NCBI GenBank assembly: GCA_963809695.1 | Contig: CAWEKI010000012.1 | Location: forward strand, 1 to 64,000 | DNA length: 64,000 nucleotides | Origin: JAGDMJ01 sp963809695 | GTDB taxonomy: Bacteria > Bacteroidota > Ignavibacteria > UBA10030 > UBA6906 | Direction of reading: 5' to 3' | Part shown: in pieces, positions 44,631-52,437 of the stretch | Layout: each line of letters begins with the position of its first letter | How positions within the stretch are numbered: position 1 is the stretch's first letter | Program-made: the position numbers and the translations under genes | Notes under the pieces: generated by a model | The model's input: the letters and a program-made list of their open reading frames with translations, nothing else | What the model was told of the DNA's origin: nothing | Databases searched by the model: none

Positions 44631-44659
44631 TTGCAAATGCAATTTGAATCATGTAATAT
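44631..44659 (+). promoter_or_regulatory. promoter of the GH20 gene
   Basis: TTGCAA (44631-44636), 17 bases, TAATAT (44654-44659). The predicted leader of about 22 bases supports the ATG at 44688 over the longer open frame, which contains this promoter. Confidence 0.6.
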
Positions 44660-44687
44660 ATTAATCACTTCTCACAACTCGCATCGC

Positions 44688-47030
44688 ATGAAAAAGACCA
44701 CTCTTGTATTAGTATCCTCTTTGCTTTCCTTTTCATTGATTGATTGTAGCTCCAGGCATGCACTTACAAAAGAGGAACCAGTCGTGACAGAGCTCGGATT
44801 GATCCCAAGGCCGCTGAAGGTGGAACGAACGGCAGGGAGCTTCGCCATTACCCCGGATACACGAATCCTGGTGGATGCCGCCAATGGCGATGTCATGGCC
44901 GTCGGTACGTACCTGCAAGAAGAGCTCGTGCGAAGCACAGGATATGCGCTCAAACTGGAAGAGAACAGCCCGGGCGTGGCACCCCGCGGAGGAATTGTGC
45001 TGACCATTCTGCCGGCAGCGATCAGCAATCAGCCCGATGGATCATATGAACTCCTGGTCAGCGGAGAAGGTGTCCGGATCTCCGCACGGCGAGCGGTCGG
45101 GCTCTTCTATGGGGTCCAGACGCTGCGTCAACTCTTTCCGCCGCAGGTGTATGCCCCACAGACTGTCTCCAGCGTCTCCTGGGCGGTCCCTTTCGTGCAC
45201 ATTGAGGACCAACCCAGGTTCTCCTGGCGCGGTATGATGCTTGACGTGTCTCGTCATTTCTTCCCCAAGAGCTTTGTCAAAGAATGCATCGACATTATCG
45301 CTTTTCATAAAATGAATGTATTTCACTGGCACCTTACCGATGACCAGGGCTGGCGGATCGAAATCAAGCGGTATCCGAAACTCACAACAGTGGGAGCATG
45401 GAGGGTGGATCGCGAGCAATTCACCTGGAATCGACGCAAGCCTGCAGAACCCGGAGAAGTGCCCACATACGGTGGCTTCTATACGCAAGACGATATCCGC
45501 GAGATCGTCGCCTATGCAAAAAGCCGCTTCGTGACCATTGTGCCTGAAATTGAGATGCCCGGGCACGCAATGGCTGCGCTTGCGGGCTACCCGGAGTTCT
45601 CGTGCACGGGGGGCCCATTCACCGTGCGGACAGGCGGCTATTGGCCCATTGTTGACATTTTCTGCGCCGGGAACGACAGCACGTTCCAATTCCTTCAGAA
45701 TATTCTGTCCGAAGTGGTGGAGCTGTTTCCCGGCGAGTACATCCACATTGGGGGGGATGAGGCGAACAAGGCCAATTGGAAAGAATGCCAAAAGTGCCAG
45801 GCCCGTATCGCCAACGAGCATCTCAAAGGCGAAGAAGAGCTTCAGAGCTATTTCATCCGCAGGATCGAGAAGTTTCTGAATGCAAAAGGTAAGCGGCTCA
45901 TCGGCTGGGATGAGATCCTGGAGGGAGGACTGGCCCCGAACGCCTCGGTGATGTCCTGGCGAGGTATTGATGGAGGCATTGCTGCTGCCCGGGAAAACCA
46001 CGATGTGGTCATGACCCCGACGAGCAACTGCTACTTCGATTACTATCAGGGATCGAGCGGAGAACCTGAAGGCATTGGCGGTTACGTCCCGCTGGAAAAA
46101 GTGTACGCCTACGAGCCGGTGCCCGACGTGCTGAATGCCACGGAAGCAAAGCACATCCTGGGGGTTCAGGCGAACCTTTGGACCGAATACATTCCGCATG
46201 CCAGGCATGCGGAGTACATGCTTCTGCCTCGCCTGTCCGCTCTCGCGGAAGTAGCATGGTCTCAACCCGGGCAAAAGAACTTTGAAGGTCTGGTTGGCAG
46301 GTTGAAGAAGCAGTTTGTACGATTCGATCAGATGGGAATAAACTACAGAGTGACCTCGCCGGAGTTTTCGCCGGACGGAGGGCATGTGCTGGTGGATTCG
46401 CGGAAGAAGATCGAGGTCACGCTCCTTAACGACGTGCCGGGCCCGGTTCATTATACGCTGGATGGTTCCGAGCCCTCGGCGACGTCTCCTCTCTATGCCG
46501 GTCCCATTGTTCTTGAGCGGACCGCCATCCTGAAAGGAAAAACCATCATGCCGGCGGGCAACGAGAGTCCCGTTGCCACGGCCGTCTTCAGTTTTGTTGA
46601 TCCCGGGGTCAATGGCGTCGATTATGCGTACTATGAGGGAGATTGGACGATGCTTCCGGATTTCGGCGTGTTGAAACCGCTCCGGACCGGACGAGTATAT
46701 GAATTCAACCTCAAGGACATCAAGGCAAGAGCAGATCATTATGCCGTCCGTCTCACGAGCGTCATCGAAATTCCGGCCGATGGTTCCTACACCTTTTTCA
46801 CAAAGTCCGATGATGGTTCTCGGCTTCTGATTGACGATAAGGACGTTGTCAACAATGATGGACTTCATGCTGAACAAGAGGAGTCCGGCGTGGTGGCGCT
46901 GAAGGCGGGCCGCCATGCGATCGCTCTACTCTACTTCCAAAGCACCGGGGGCCAGATGCTTGAAGTATCTTATCAGGGGCCGGGGATGGAGAAGCGTCTC
47001 ATTCCTGCGGGGGTGCTGTTCCAGAAGTAG
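44688..47030 (+). CDS. GH20 beta-N-acetylhexosaminidase lipoprotein with chitobiase-like and PA14 domains
   Basis: Exported lipoprotein of 780 residues: MKKTTLVLVSSLLSFSLIDC ends with the probable lipidated Cys20. The GH20b domain (IPRPLKVERTAGSFAITPDT) leads to the catalytic barrel: FSWRGMMLDVSRHFFP, HWHLTDDQGWRIEI and HIGGDEANK with the Asp357-Glu358 pair used in substrate-assisted catalysis. DEILEGGLAPNASVMSWRG follows. Residues ~580-640 are a chitobiase C-terminal-like domain (VHYTLDGSEPSATSPLY) and ~645-778 a PA14 domain (YAYYEGDWTMLPDF, KSDDGSRLLIDDKDVV). It removes terminal GlcNAc/GalNAc from glycans. The same two C-terminal domains occur in the phosphoesterase at 35968. It stands alone with its own promoter. 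Confidence 0.95.
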   Translation: MKKTTLVLVSSLLSFSLIDCSSRHALTKEEPVVTELGLIPRPLKVERTAGSFAITPDTRILVDAANGDVMAVGTYLQEELVRSTGYALKLEENSPGVAPRGGIVLTILPAAISNQPDGSYELLVSGEGVRISARRAVGLFYGVQTLRQLFPPQVYAPQTVSSVSWAVPFVHIEDQPRFSWRGMMLDVSRHFFPKSFVKECIDIIAFHKMNVFHWHLTDDQGWRIEIKRYPKLTTVGAWRVDREQFTWNRRKPAEPGEVPTYGGFYTQDDIREIVAYAKSRFVTIVPEIEMPGHAMAALAGYPEFSCTGGPFTVRTGGYWPIVDIFCAGNDSTFQFLQNILSEVVELFPGEYIHIGGDEANKANWKECQKCQARIANEHLKGEEELQSYFIRRIEKFLNAKGKRLIGWDEILEGGLAPNASVMSWRGIDGGIAAARENHDVVMTPTSNCYFDYYQGSSGEPEGIGGYVPLEKVYAYEPVPDVLNATEAKHILGVQANLWTEYIPHARHAEYMLLPRLSALAEVAWSQPGQKNFEGLVGRLKKQFVRFDQMGINYRVTSPEFSPDGGHVLVDSRKKIEVTLLNDVPGPVHYTLDGSEPSATSPLYAGPIVLERTAILKGKTIMPAGNESPVATAVFSFVDPGVNGVDYAYYEGDWTMLPDFGVLKPLRTGRVYEFNLKDIKARADHYAVRLTSVIEIPADGSYTFFTKSDDGSRLLIDDKDVVNNDGLHAEQEESGVVALKAGRHAIALLYFQSTGGQMLEVSYQGPGMEKRLIPAGVLFQK

Positions 47031-47178
47031 AACAGCTCCCGGTCTCCATTGCGCGCGCACGGCTCACGGACATTATTGAAGAGGAAGGGATAGAGACATT
47101 CATAGTATTTCCGACAACGCCTCTCCGCGCGCGGCCGGAAAGCCGTTGAACATCTGCAGCGACACCTTGTCCCACTCC

Positions 47179-47206
47179 CCGCTTCTCTTGCTTCAAGAGA
47201 AGGGGG
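47179..47206 (+). other. hairpin in the leader of the 47-64 kb operon
   Basis: CTTCTCTTG (47182-47190) and CAAGAGAAG (47194-47202) form a perfect stem with a 3-base loop, extended by flanking C- and G-runs. It could end the GH20 transcript (no T-run) or lie in the next operon's leader. The 203-base gap shows no promoter as clear as elsewhere; TTGCGC at 47049 with CATTAT at 47071 is a weak option. Confidence 0.4.
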
Positions 47207-47233
47207 GGACGAGTTAACCCAAGGAACTACGCC

Positions 47234-48661
47234 ATGCCCCCAGCATCACGGTTCACAGAGCGGCTCGATGCCTTGTACGAGTTCGACAGAGAACCGGTAC
47301 CTGAAAAGAAGCTGCTCGGGCCTGCAAATTTCATCGGCGTATATACGGGAGAGCACGTTGCCGGGACGGAGTATGTCATAGGCCCTCTCTTTGTGGCCCA
47401 TGGTGTGGCGGCCACCGATCTCATCCTCGGTCTCCTGCTCGGCAATCTGCTTGCGGTCCTAAGCTGGGCGTTCATTGCGGCTCCCATTGCCGTCAAGACG
47501 CGCCTGAACCTCTACTGGCAGTTGAGAAAAGTGGCCGGGTCGAAGCTCACATTTGTCTATAATATTGTCAACGCCCTGATGTTCTGCTTCCTCGCAGGCT
47601 CGATGATCTCGGTGTCGGCGACGGCGGTCGGGCTGCCATTCAACATGACCATGCCCGGGCTGGACGATATGCTCCCGAACAGCATTGGATGGGTGGTTGT
47701 GGTCCTTCTGGTGGGGGCAGTAGTCACCGCCCTGGCGATCCTCGGTTTTGAAAGGCTTTCACACTTCGGCAAGATTGCGGCGCCCTGGATGTTCCTCGTT
47801 TTCGTTGCCAGCGCGCTTGCGGTCCTGCCTTCCCTTGGGGTGCATTCGCCTGGCGATTTCTGGAGCGTAGCCAACGAGCGGATCTGGACCGGCGTGCCGG
47901 TTGCAGGACAGTCGAAGTTCACCTTCTGGCATGTCGTGTTCTTCTCCTGGTTTTGCAATATGGCCATGCACATTGGCCTTTCGGACATGACGCTCCTCCG
48001 CTATGCGCGGAAATGGCAATATGGCTTCCTCAGTGCGTTTGGCATGTACGTGGGACACTTCACCGCATGGATAGCGTCCGGTATCCTTTGTGCTGCGGCC
48101 CTCCGGAATTTTGCTCCCGGCCCGATTGCCTACCTGGGAGCCGGAGTGTCCGGGGCCATATGCGTGCTCGTTGCCGGGTGGACGACCGCAAACCCGACCC
48201 TTTACCGGGCCGGCCTCGCGCTGCAAACCGCAACGCCGGATTGGAAGCGGTGGAAGGTGACGATGGCCGCGGGAGTCATCACAACGATTGCGGCGCTCTT
48301 TCCGGCGCTGATGATGAAACTTTTGGATTTCGTGGCACTCTATGGGCTGATCCTGATGCCAATGGGTGCGGTCGTATTCTCAGACTTCTGGATCCTTCCC
48401 AAGCTGGGGATGAAAAGCAATCTCGCGGAGCTGCACCGCCTGCCTGTCAACTGGCCCGCCGCGGCAGCCTGGGGCGTGACCCTGCTCGTTTGTTTCTTGC
48501 TGCCGGTCGAGATTTTCTTCAAAGGACTCCCCGGTTGGTTCATTTGCGTGTTGCTGTATGTTGGCGGAAGCTGGCTGCTGCAGCGGCGCCTCGGCCCCTT
48601 TCCCACGACAGACCACCATCACCCCATCGAGGCCTCAAGCATCGGAGGGCACGTGCAATGA
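47234..48661 (+). CDS. NCS1-family (purine-cytosine permease-like) membrane transporter
   Basis: Inner-membrane permease of 475 residues and about 12 membrane segments. The N terminus (FDREPVPEKKLLGPANFIGVYTGEHVAG) and the middle (FSWFCNMAMHIGLSDMTLLRYARKW; both quoted in part) fit the LeuT-fold NCS1 group that includes cytosine, hydantoin and nucleobase permeases, but sequences like this commonly sit next to sugar oxidoreductases, so the substrate may be a sugar derivative. It is the first gene of a long operon and overlaps a 55-residue membrane-protein gene by four bases. AAGGA lies 9 bases before the ATG. Confidence 0.82.
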   Translation: MPPASRFTERLDALYEFDREPVPEKKLLGPANFIGVYTGEHVAGTEYVIGPLFVAHGVAATDLILGLLLGNLLAVLSWAFIAAPIAVKTRLNLYWQLRKVAGSKLTFVYNIVNALMFCFLAGSMISVSATAVGLPFNMTMPGLDDMLPNSIGWVVVVLLVGAVVTALAILGFERLSHFGKIAAPWMFLVFVASALAVLPSLGVHSPGDFWSVANERIWTGVPVAGQSKFTFWHVVFFSWFCNMAMHIGLSDMTLLRYARKWQYGFLSAFGMYVGHFTAWIASGILCAAALRNFAPGPIAYLGAGVSGAICVLVAGWTTANPTLYRAGLALQTATPDWKRWKVTMAAGVITTIAALFPALMMKLLDFVALYGLILMPMGAVVFSDFWILPKLGMKSNLAELHRLPVNWPAAAAWGVTLLVCFLLPVEIFFKGLPGWFICVLLYVGGSWLLQRRLGPFPTTDHHHPIEASSIGGHVQ

Positions 48662-48825
48662 AAATACTTGCCAAGATCCTTTCCTCTATCGCGTTGGGGT
48701 TGACAGTCATTCCGTCATTTTATGTGCTGGCGGGGAGCATCACCTGGCAGACCCATGCCGATCTTATGCTCAGTGGGACGGTGCTCTGGTTTGTGACCGC
48801 TCCGTTCTGGATGAAGAAAGATTGA
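48658..48825 (+). CDS. small two-segment membrane protein coupled to the transporter
   Basis: A 55-residue protein with two hydrophobic segments (ILSSIALGLTVIPSFYVLAG and LMLSGTVLWFVTAPFW) and a charged end (MKKD). Its ATG overlaps the transporter stop (ATGA) and has GGAGG 9 bases upstream, so translation should be coupled one-to-one. The short length and position suggest an accessory subunit of the permease, like the small partners known for some solute:sodium symporters. I do not recognise the family. The same frame is open far upstream through the transporter gene, so an automatic caller may report a false long protein here. Confidence 0.65.
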   Translation: MKILAKILSSIALGLTVIPSFYVLAGSITWQTHADLMLSGTVLWFVTAPFWMKKD

Positions 48826-48893
48826 AGAGCAGAGGCCAGACGTCAGGAACAAGAAGGCGGAATCTAACCCAACTGTTGGAAGGAAAAAAAGTT

Positions 48894-50066
48894 ATGAGCC
48901 TCAACCGAAAACTGAGGATGGCGCTGATCGGCGGAGGGCCCGGGGCATTCATTGGAGCTGTGCACAGCAAAGCGGCACGCATGGATGGCAAGATCGAGCT
49001 GGTCGCCGGCGTCTTCAGCCGCGATCCGGCAAAATCTCAAGCGGCCGGACGATCCTACCTTGTGGATCCGCACCGTGTGTACGGCAGCGTTGGGGAGTTG
49101 ATCGAGAAGGAAGAAAAGCTCCCGGAAGGAGAGCGGGTAGATTTCGTCACGATCACGACTCCAAACAACATGCACTTCCCCATTGCGAAAGGGTGCCTGG
49201 AGGCGGGCTTCCATGTCATGTGCGAGAAGCCGATGGCTCTTACTGCAGAGGAAGCAAAGGCACTGCGGGACGCCGTCCGAAAGAGCGGGGCGGTATTCGG
49301 ACTGATGCATAATTACACCGGCTATCCGATGGTGAAGCTTGCGCGCGACATGATACGCCAGGGTGATCTCGGCGAGCTCAGAAAAATCGTTGTCCAGTAT
49401 CCGCAAGGATGGCTCACCGACCCGCAGGAGAACAGCGGCAGCAAGCAGGCGGACTGGCGCACGGATCCCGCCCGGAGCGGTGCCGCCGGCGCGATCGGCG
49501 ACATCGGGACCCACGCGGAGAACCTGAGCGAGTACCTCACCGGACTGAAGATTACCGAGCTCTGTGCGGATATCACCACATTCGTGAAAGGACGGCGGCT
49601 TGATGACGACGGCAATTGTCTGGTGCACTTCGAGAAGGGGGTAAACGGGGTACTGCACGTGAGCCAGATCGCCAACGGCGAAGAGAATGACCTCGCAATC
49701 TGGATCTACGGATCCACCAAAGGACTGGAATGGCACCAGGAGCAGCCCAACTACCTGTACATCAAGGACTACAAAGGGCCCGCGCAGGTGTGGCGCCGGG
49801 GCAACCCCTATATCGGGGAAAAAAGTCCCGCCGCAGGACGGGCGAGCCGTCTGCCGTTCGGCCATCCGGAAGGCTTCATTGAGGCGTTCGCCAATGTGTA
49901 TGTCAATTACGCCGACACGCTCGGCGCGCACCTGTGCAATGAAAAGCCGGATCCGCTCATGCTCGATTTCCCCACGGTTGATGACGGCGTCCGAGGAATG
50001 CTCTTCATCGAGACTGTTCTCGAAAGCGCGCGCAGCGCTCAGAAATGGACGAAAATGCACTCATAA
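48894..50066 (+). CDS. cytoplasmic Gfo/Idh/MocA oxidoreductase
   Basis: NAD(P)-dependent sugar oxidoreductase of 390 residues, without signal peptide. ALIGGGPGAFIGAVH is the dinucleotide turn, VMCEKPMALTAEEAKALR the EKP motif, and SGAAGAIGDIGTHAENLSEY the substrate-side helix with the catalytic-type Asp/His. The SLVDPHRVYGSVGELIEKE-type region (here YLVDPHRVYGSVGELIEKE) is typical of a subgroup annotated as inositol or glucose dehydrogenases. GGAAGGA lies 9 bases before the ATG; the open frame extends upstream without conservation. It is 11 bases before the isomerase gene. With that isomerase it probably acts on the imported sugar. Confidence 0.9.
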   Translation: MSLNRKLRMALIGGGPGAFIGAVHSKAARMDGKIELVAGVFSRDPAKSQAAGRSYLVDPHRVYGSVGELIEKEEKLPEGERVDFVTITTPNNMHFPIAKGCLEAGFHVMCEKPMALTAEEAKALRDAVRKSGAVFGLMHNYTGYPMVKLARDMIRQGDLGELRKIVVQYPQGWLTDPQENSGSKQADWRTDPARSGAAGAIGDIGTHAENLSEYLTGLKITELCADITTFVKGRRLDDDGNCLVHFEKGVNGVLHVSQIANGEENDLAIWIYGSTKGLEWHQEQPNYLYIKDYKGPAQVWRRGNPYIGEKSPAAGRASRLPFGHPEGFIEAFANVYVNYADTLGAHLCNEKPDPLMLDFPTVDDGVRGMLFIETVLESARSAQKWTKMHS

Positions 50067-50077
50067 GGAGACTTCCA

Positions 50078-51070
50078 ATGGCTCGACCGATTACGCTCTT
50101 CACAGGACAGTGGGCAGACCTGCCACTGTCTGTGCTGGCCAAGAAGGCGGCTTCATGGGGATATGACGGGCTGGAGCTCGCGTGCTGGGGAGATCATCTT
50201 GATGTGTTCAAAGGGGCAACAGACAAGAAATACTGCCGGAGACAGCTGGATATTCTCGCCAAGAACAAACTGAAGCTCTTTGCGATCAGCAATCATCTCG
50301 CCGGGCAGCTGGTGTGCGATCTCAACAACGACAGCCGCTCGGACGGCTTTGCGCCCAAAGAAGCGGCAGGAGACCCGGAAAAGAAAAGGGCCTGGGCGAT
50401 TGAGGCCATGAAGAACACGGCTCGCACAGCCAGGAACCTTGGCGTCAAGGTTGTCAACGGGTTCACCGGATCCTCCATCTGGCACATGGTGTATAGCTTC
50501 CCGCCGGTTTCCGACAAGATGATTGATGATGGATTCGCGCACTTTGCCCGACACTGGAATCCCATACTGGATGTGTTCGATGAGTGCGGCGTCCGGTTCG
50601 CCCTCGAGGTGCACCCGACAGAAATTGCGTTCGATATCGTGACAGCCAGGCGTGCGCTGGATGCGATTGGCGGGAGGAGGACATTCGGCTTCAATTTTGA
50701 CCCAAGCCATCTCCTCTGGCAGATGATCGATCCGGTCAAATTCCTCTATGAGTTTCCCGAAAGGATCTACCACGTGCACATGAAAGACGCAGCATTGCAG
50801 CTCAACGGGCGGAACGGTATCCTGTCGTCCCACCTGAACTTCGGCCGTCCCGAACGGGGATGGGACTTCCGCTCGCTGGGCCATGGCTCGGTGCAGTTTG
50901 AAGAGATCATCCGTGCACTCAACCTGCTCGGCTATGCCGGCCCGCTCTCGGTGGAATGGGAGGATAGCGGGATGGAGCGTGAACATGGAGCGAAAGAAGC
51001 CTGTACGTTTGTCAAGAAAGTCGACTTTGCACCCTCTTCCGTTGCATTTGATGCAGCGTTCGACCGATGA
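50078..51070 (+). CDS. sugar phosphate isomerase/epimerase family TIM-barrel enzyme
   Basis: Cytoplasmic protein of 330 residues of the AP endonuclease/xylose isomerase-like superfamily. ITLFTGQWADLPLSVLAKKA, GYDGLELACWGDHLD, RFALEVHPTEIAFD (metal-binding Glu), FGFNFDPSHLLWQ (Asp/His), YHVHMKDAALQ and PLSVEWEDSGMERE (Glu) make up the metal site. AAGGAG precedes the ATG. Members catalyse ketose epimerisation or isomerisation; relatives in oxidoreductase operons have been linked to 3-keto-sugar beta-elimination. The neighbours on both sides are Gfo/Idh/MocA genes, which supports a 3-keto substrate. Confidence 0.88.
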   Translation: MARPITLFTGQWADLPLSVLAKKAASWGYDGLELACWGDHLDVFKGATDKKYCRRQLDILAKNKLKLFAISNHLAGQLVCDLNNDSRSDGFAPKEAAGDPEKKRAWAIEAMKNTARTARNLGVKVVNGFTGSSIWHMVYSFPPVSDKMIDDGFAHFARHWNPILDVFDECGVRFALEVHPTEIAFDIVTARRALDAIGGRRTFGFNFDPSHLLWQMIDPVKFLYEFPERIYHVHMKDAALQLNGRNGILSSHLNFGRPERGWDFRSLGHGSVQFEEIIRALNLLGYAGPLSVEWEDSGMEREHGAKEACTFVKKVDFAPSSVAFDAAFDR

Positions 51071-51084
51071 AAGGAGAACCAACA

Positions 51085-52404
51085 GTGCTTGGAACAAATG
51101 ATGTGAACCGTCGGCAGTTTCTCAAACAGGCTGCGGTTGCGGCCGTCGGCGCGGCCGGCCTTCCGCTATTCATTCCCGCCCGAGCGCTCGGGCGGGATGG
51201 CAGCACAGCGCCAAGCGACAGAATCACGATAGGGTGCATCGGGGTGGGTGGCATGGGCACCGGGAACATGAACAGCTTCCTCTCCAAGAGGGATGCCATG
51301 GTGGTGGCTGTGTGCGACGTGGACGCAGCTCACCGCACGGCAGCCGTCAATGCGGTCAACACGAAGTATGGTTCGAACGACTGCGCGCATGATGAAGATT
51401 TCAGGGAACTGATCGCACGCCCGGGACTGGATGCGGTCATGATTGCCGTCCCCGATCACTGGCACGCCATTATTGCGACATCGGCTGCTGCGGCAGGACT
51501 GGACATCTACGGTGAAAAGCCCCTTGGCTATACAATTTCAGAAGGCCGGGCCATCGTGAATGCAGTCAAGCGATATGCACGCGTGTGGCAAACCGGAAGC
51601 TGGCAGCGATCCCAACGGCACTTCCGCTACGGTTGTGAACTCGTGCGAAACGGCCGGATCGGGAAAGTCCACACCGTGAGAGTCGGCCTCCCCTCGGGGA
51701 ACAGTATCGCGGACAACGGGGGATATCAGGCTACGAAACCTCCTGACGGTTTCAACTACGACATGTGGCTTGGGCCCGCGCCATGGGCGCCGTACTGCCC
51801 GAACCGGTGCCATTGGAATTTCCGATGGATCTCGGACTATTCGGGAGGGCAGCTGACGGATTGGGCAGGACACCATTGCGATATCGCGCACTGGGGAATG
51901 GGCACAGAGCTGAGCGCGCCGATCGAGATCGAGGGGAAGGCGGAGTTTCCGCCGGCGGTGGATGGGCTCTTTGATACTGCAGAGAATTACCGGTTCGAAG
52001 CCAAATATCGTGAAGGGTTCACGATGATCGTGGCCGACCGGACGCAGCAGCCCAAAGGGATGGGAGTGCAATTCGAAGGGGAGAATGGGTGGGTGTATGT
52101 CGACAGAAGCGGGCTCGATGCATCGCCCAAATCGCTTCTGACCTCGGTGATTGGGCCGGATGAAGTGCACCTGTACGTGAGCGATGACCACCACCAGAAT
52201 TTTCTTGATTGCGTCCGCAGCCGCGCTTTGACGGTGACCCCGGTGGAGGTTGCGCATCACTCGATCATGGTTGGCCACCTTGGCCTTATTGCCATGAAGC
52301 TCGGACGCAAGGTTTCCTGGGATCCGGCGGCGGAACGATTCATCAATGACCCCGGGGCTGACAGTTTTCTTGCACGCCCCATGCGGACGCCGTGGCATGT
52401 GTGA
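51085..52404 (+). CDS. Tat-exported Gfo/Idh/MocA oxidoreductase
   Basis: Exported oxidoreductase of 439 residues. VNRRQFLKQAAVAAVGAAGL is a Tat signal, followed by LGRDGSTAPSDRITIGCIGVGGMGTGN (quoted in part) with the GxGGxG turn. IYGEKPLGYTISEG holds the EKP motif and SGGQLTDWAGHHCDIAHWG the active-site helix. Tat export fits enzymes that carry a tightly bound NADP(H), as in glucose-fructose oxidoreductase. I chose the GTG at 51085 because AAAGGAG lies 8 bases upstream; an ATG at 51067 that overlaps the previous stop (ATGA) is the alternative and adds six residues. Confidence 0.9.
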   Translation: MLGTNDVNRRQFLKQAAVAAVGAAGLPLFIPARALGRDGSTAPSDRITIGCIGVGGMGTGNMNSFLSKRDAMVVAVCDVDAAHRTAAVNAVNTKYGSNDCAHDEDFRELIARPGLDAVMIAVPDHWHAIIATSAAAAGLDIYGEKPLGYTISEGRAIVNAVKRYARVWQTGSWQRSQRHFRYGCELVRNGRIGKVHTVRVGLPSGNSIADNGGYQATKPPDGFNYDMWLGPAPWAPYCPNRCHWNFRWISDYSGGQLTDWAGHHCDIAHWGMGTELSAPIEIEGKAEFPPAVDGLFDTAENYRFEAKYREGFTMIVADRTQQPKGMGVQFEGENGWVYVDRSGLDASPKSLLTSVIGPDEVHLYVSDDHHQNFLDCVRSRALTVTPVEVAHHSIMVGHLGLIAMKLGRKVSWDPAAERFINDPGADSFLARPMRTPWHV

Positions 52405-52437
52405 GCTCGAACGGTGGAAAACGAAAGGATCATCACG

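Noticed and set aside
45042..46916. 624-codon minus-strand open frame
   Set aside because: It lies wholly opposite the GH20 gene, whose catalytic motifs are intact, and its translation resembles no family; it is a GC-rich antisense shadow.
47953..48825. 290-codon plus-strand frame
   Set aside because: Most of it is an out-of-frame reading of the NCS1 transporter; only the last 55 codons (48658-48825) form a plausible gene and are annotated as such.
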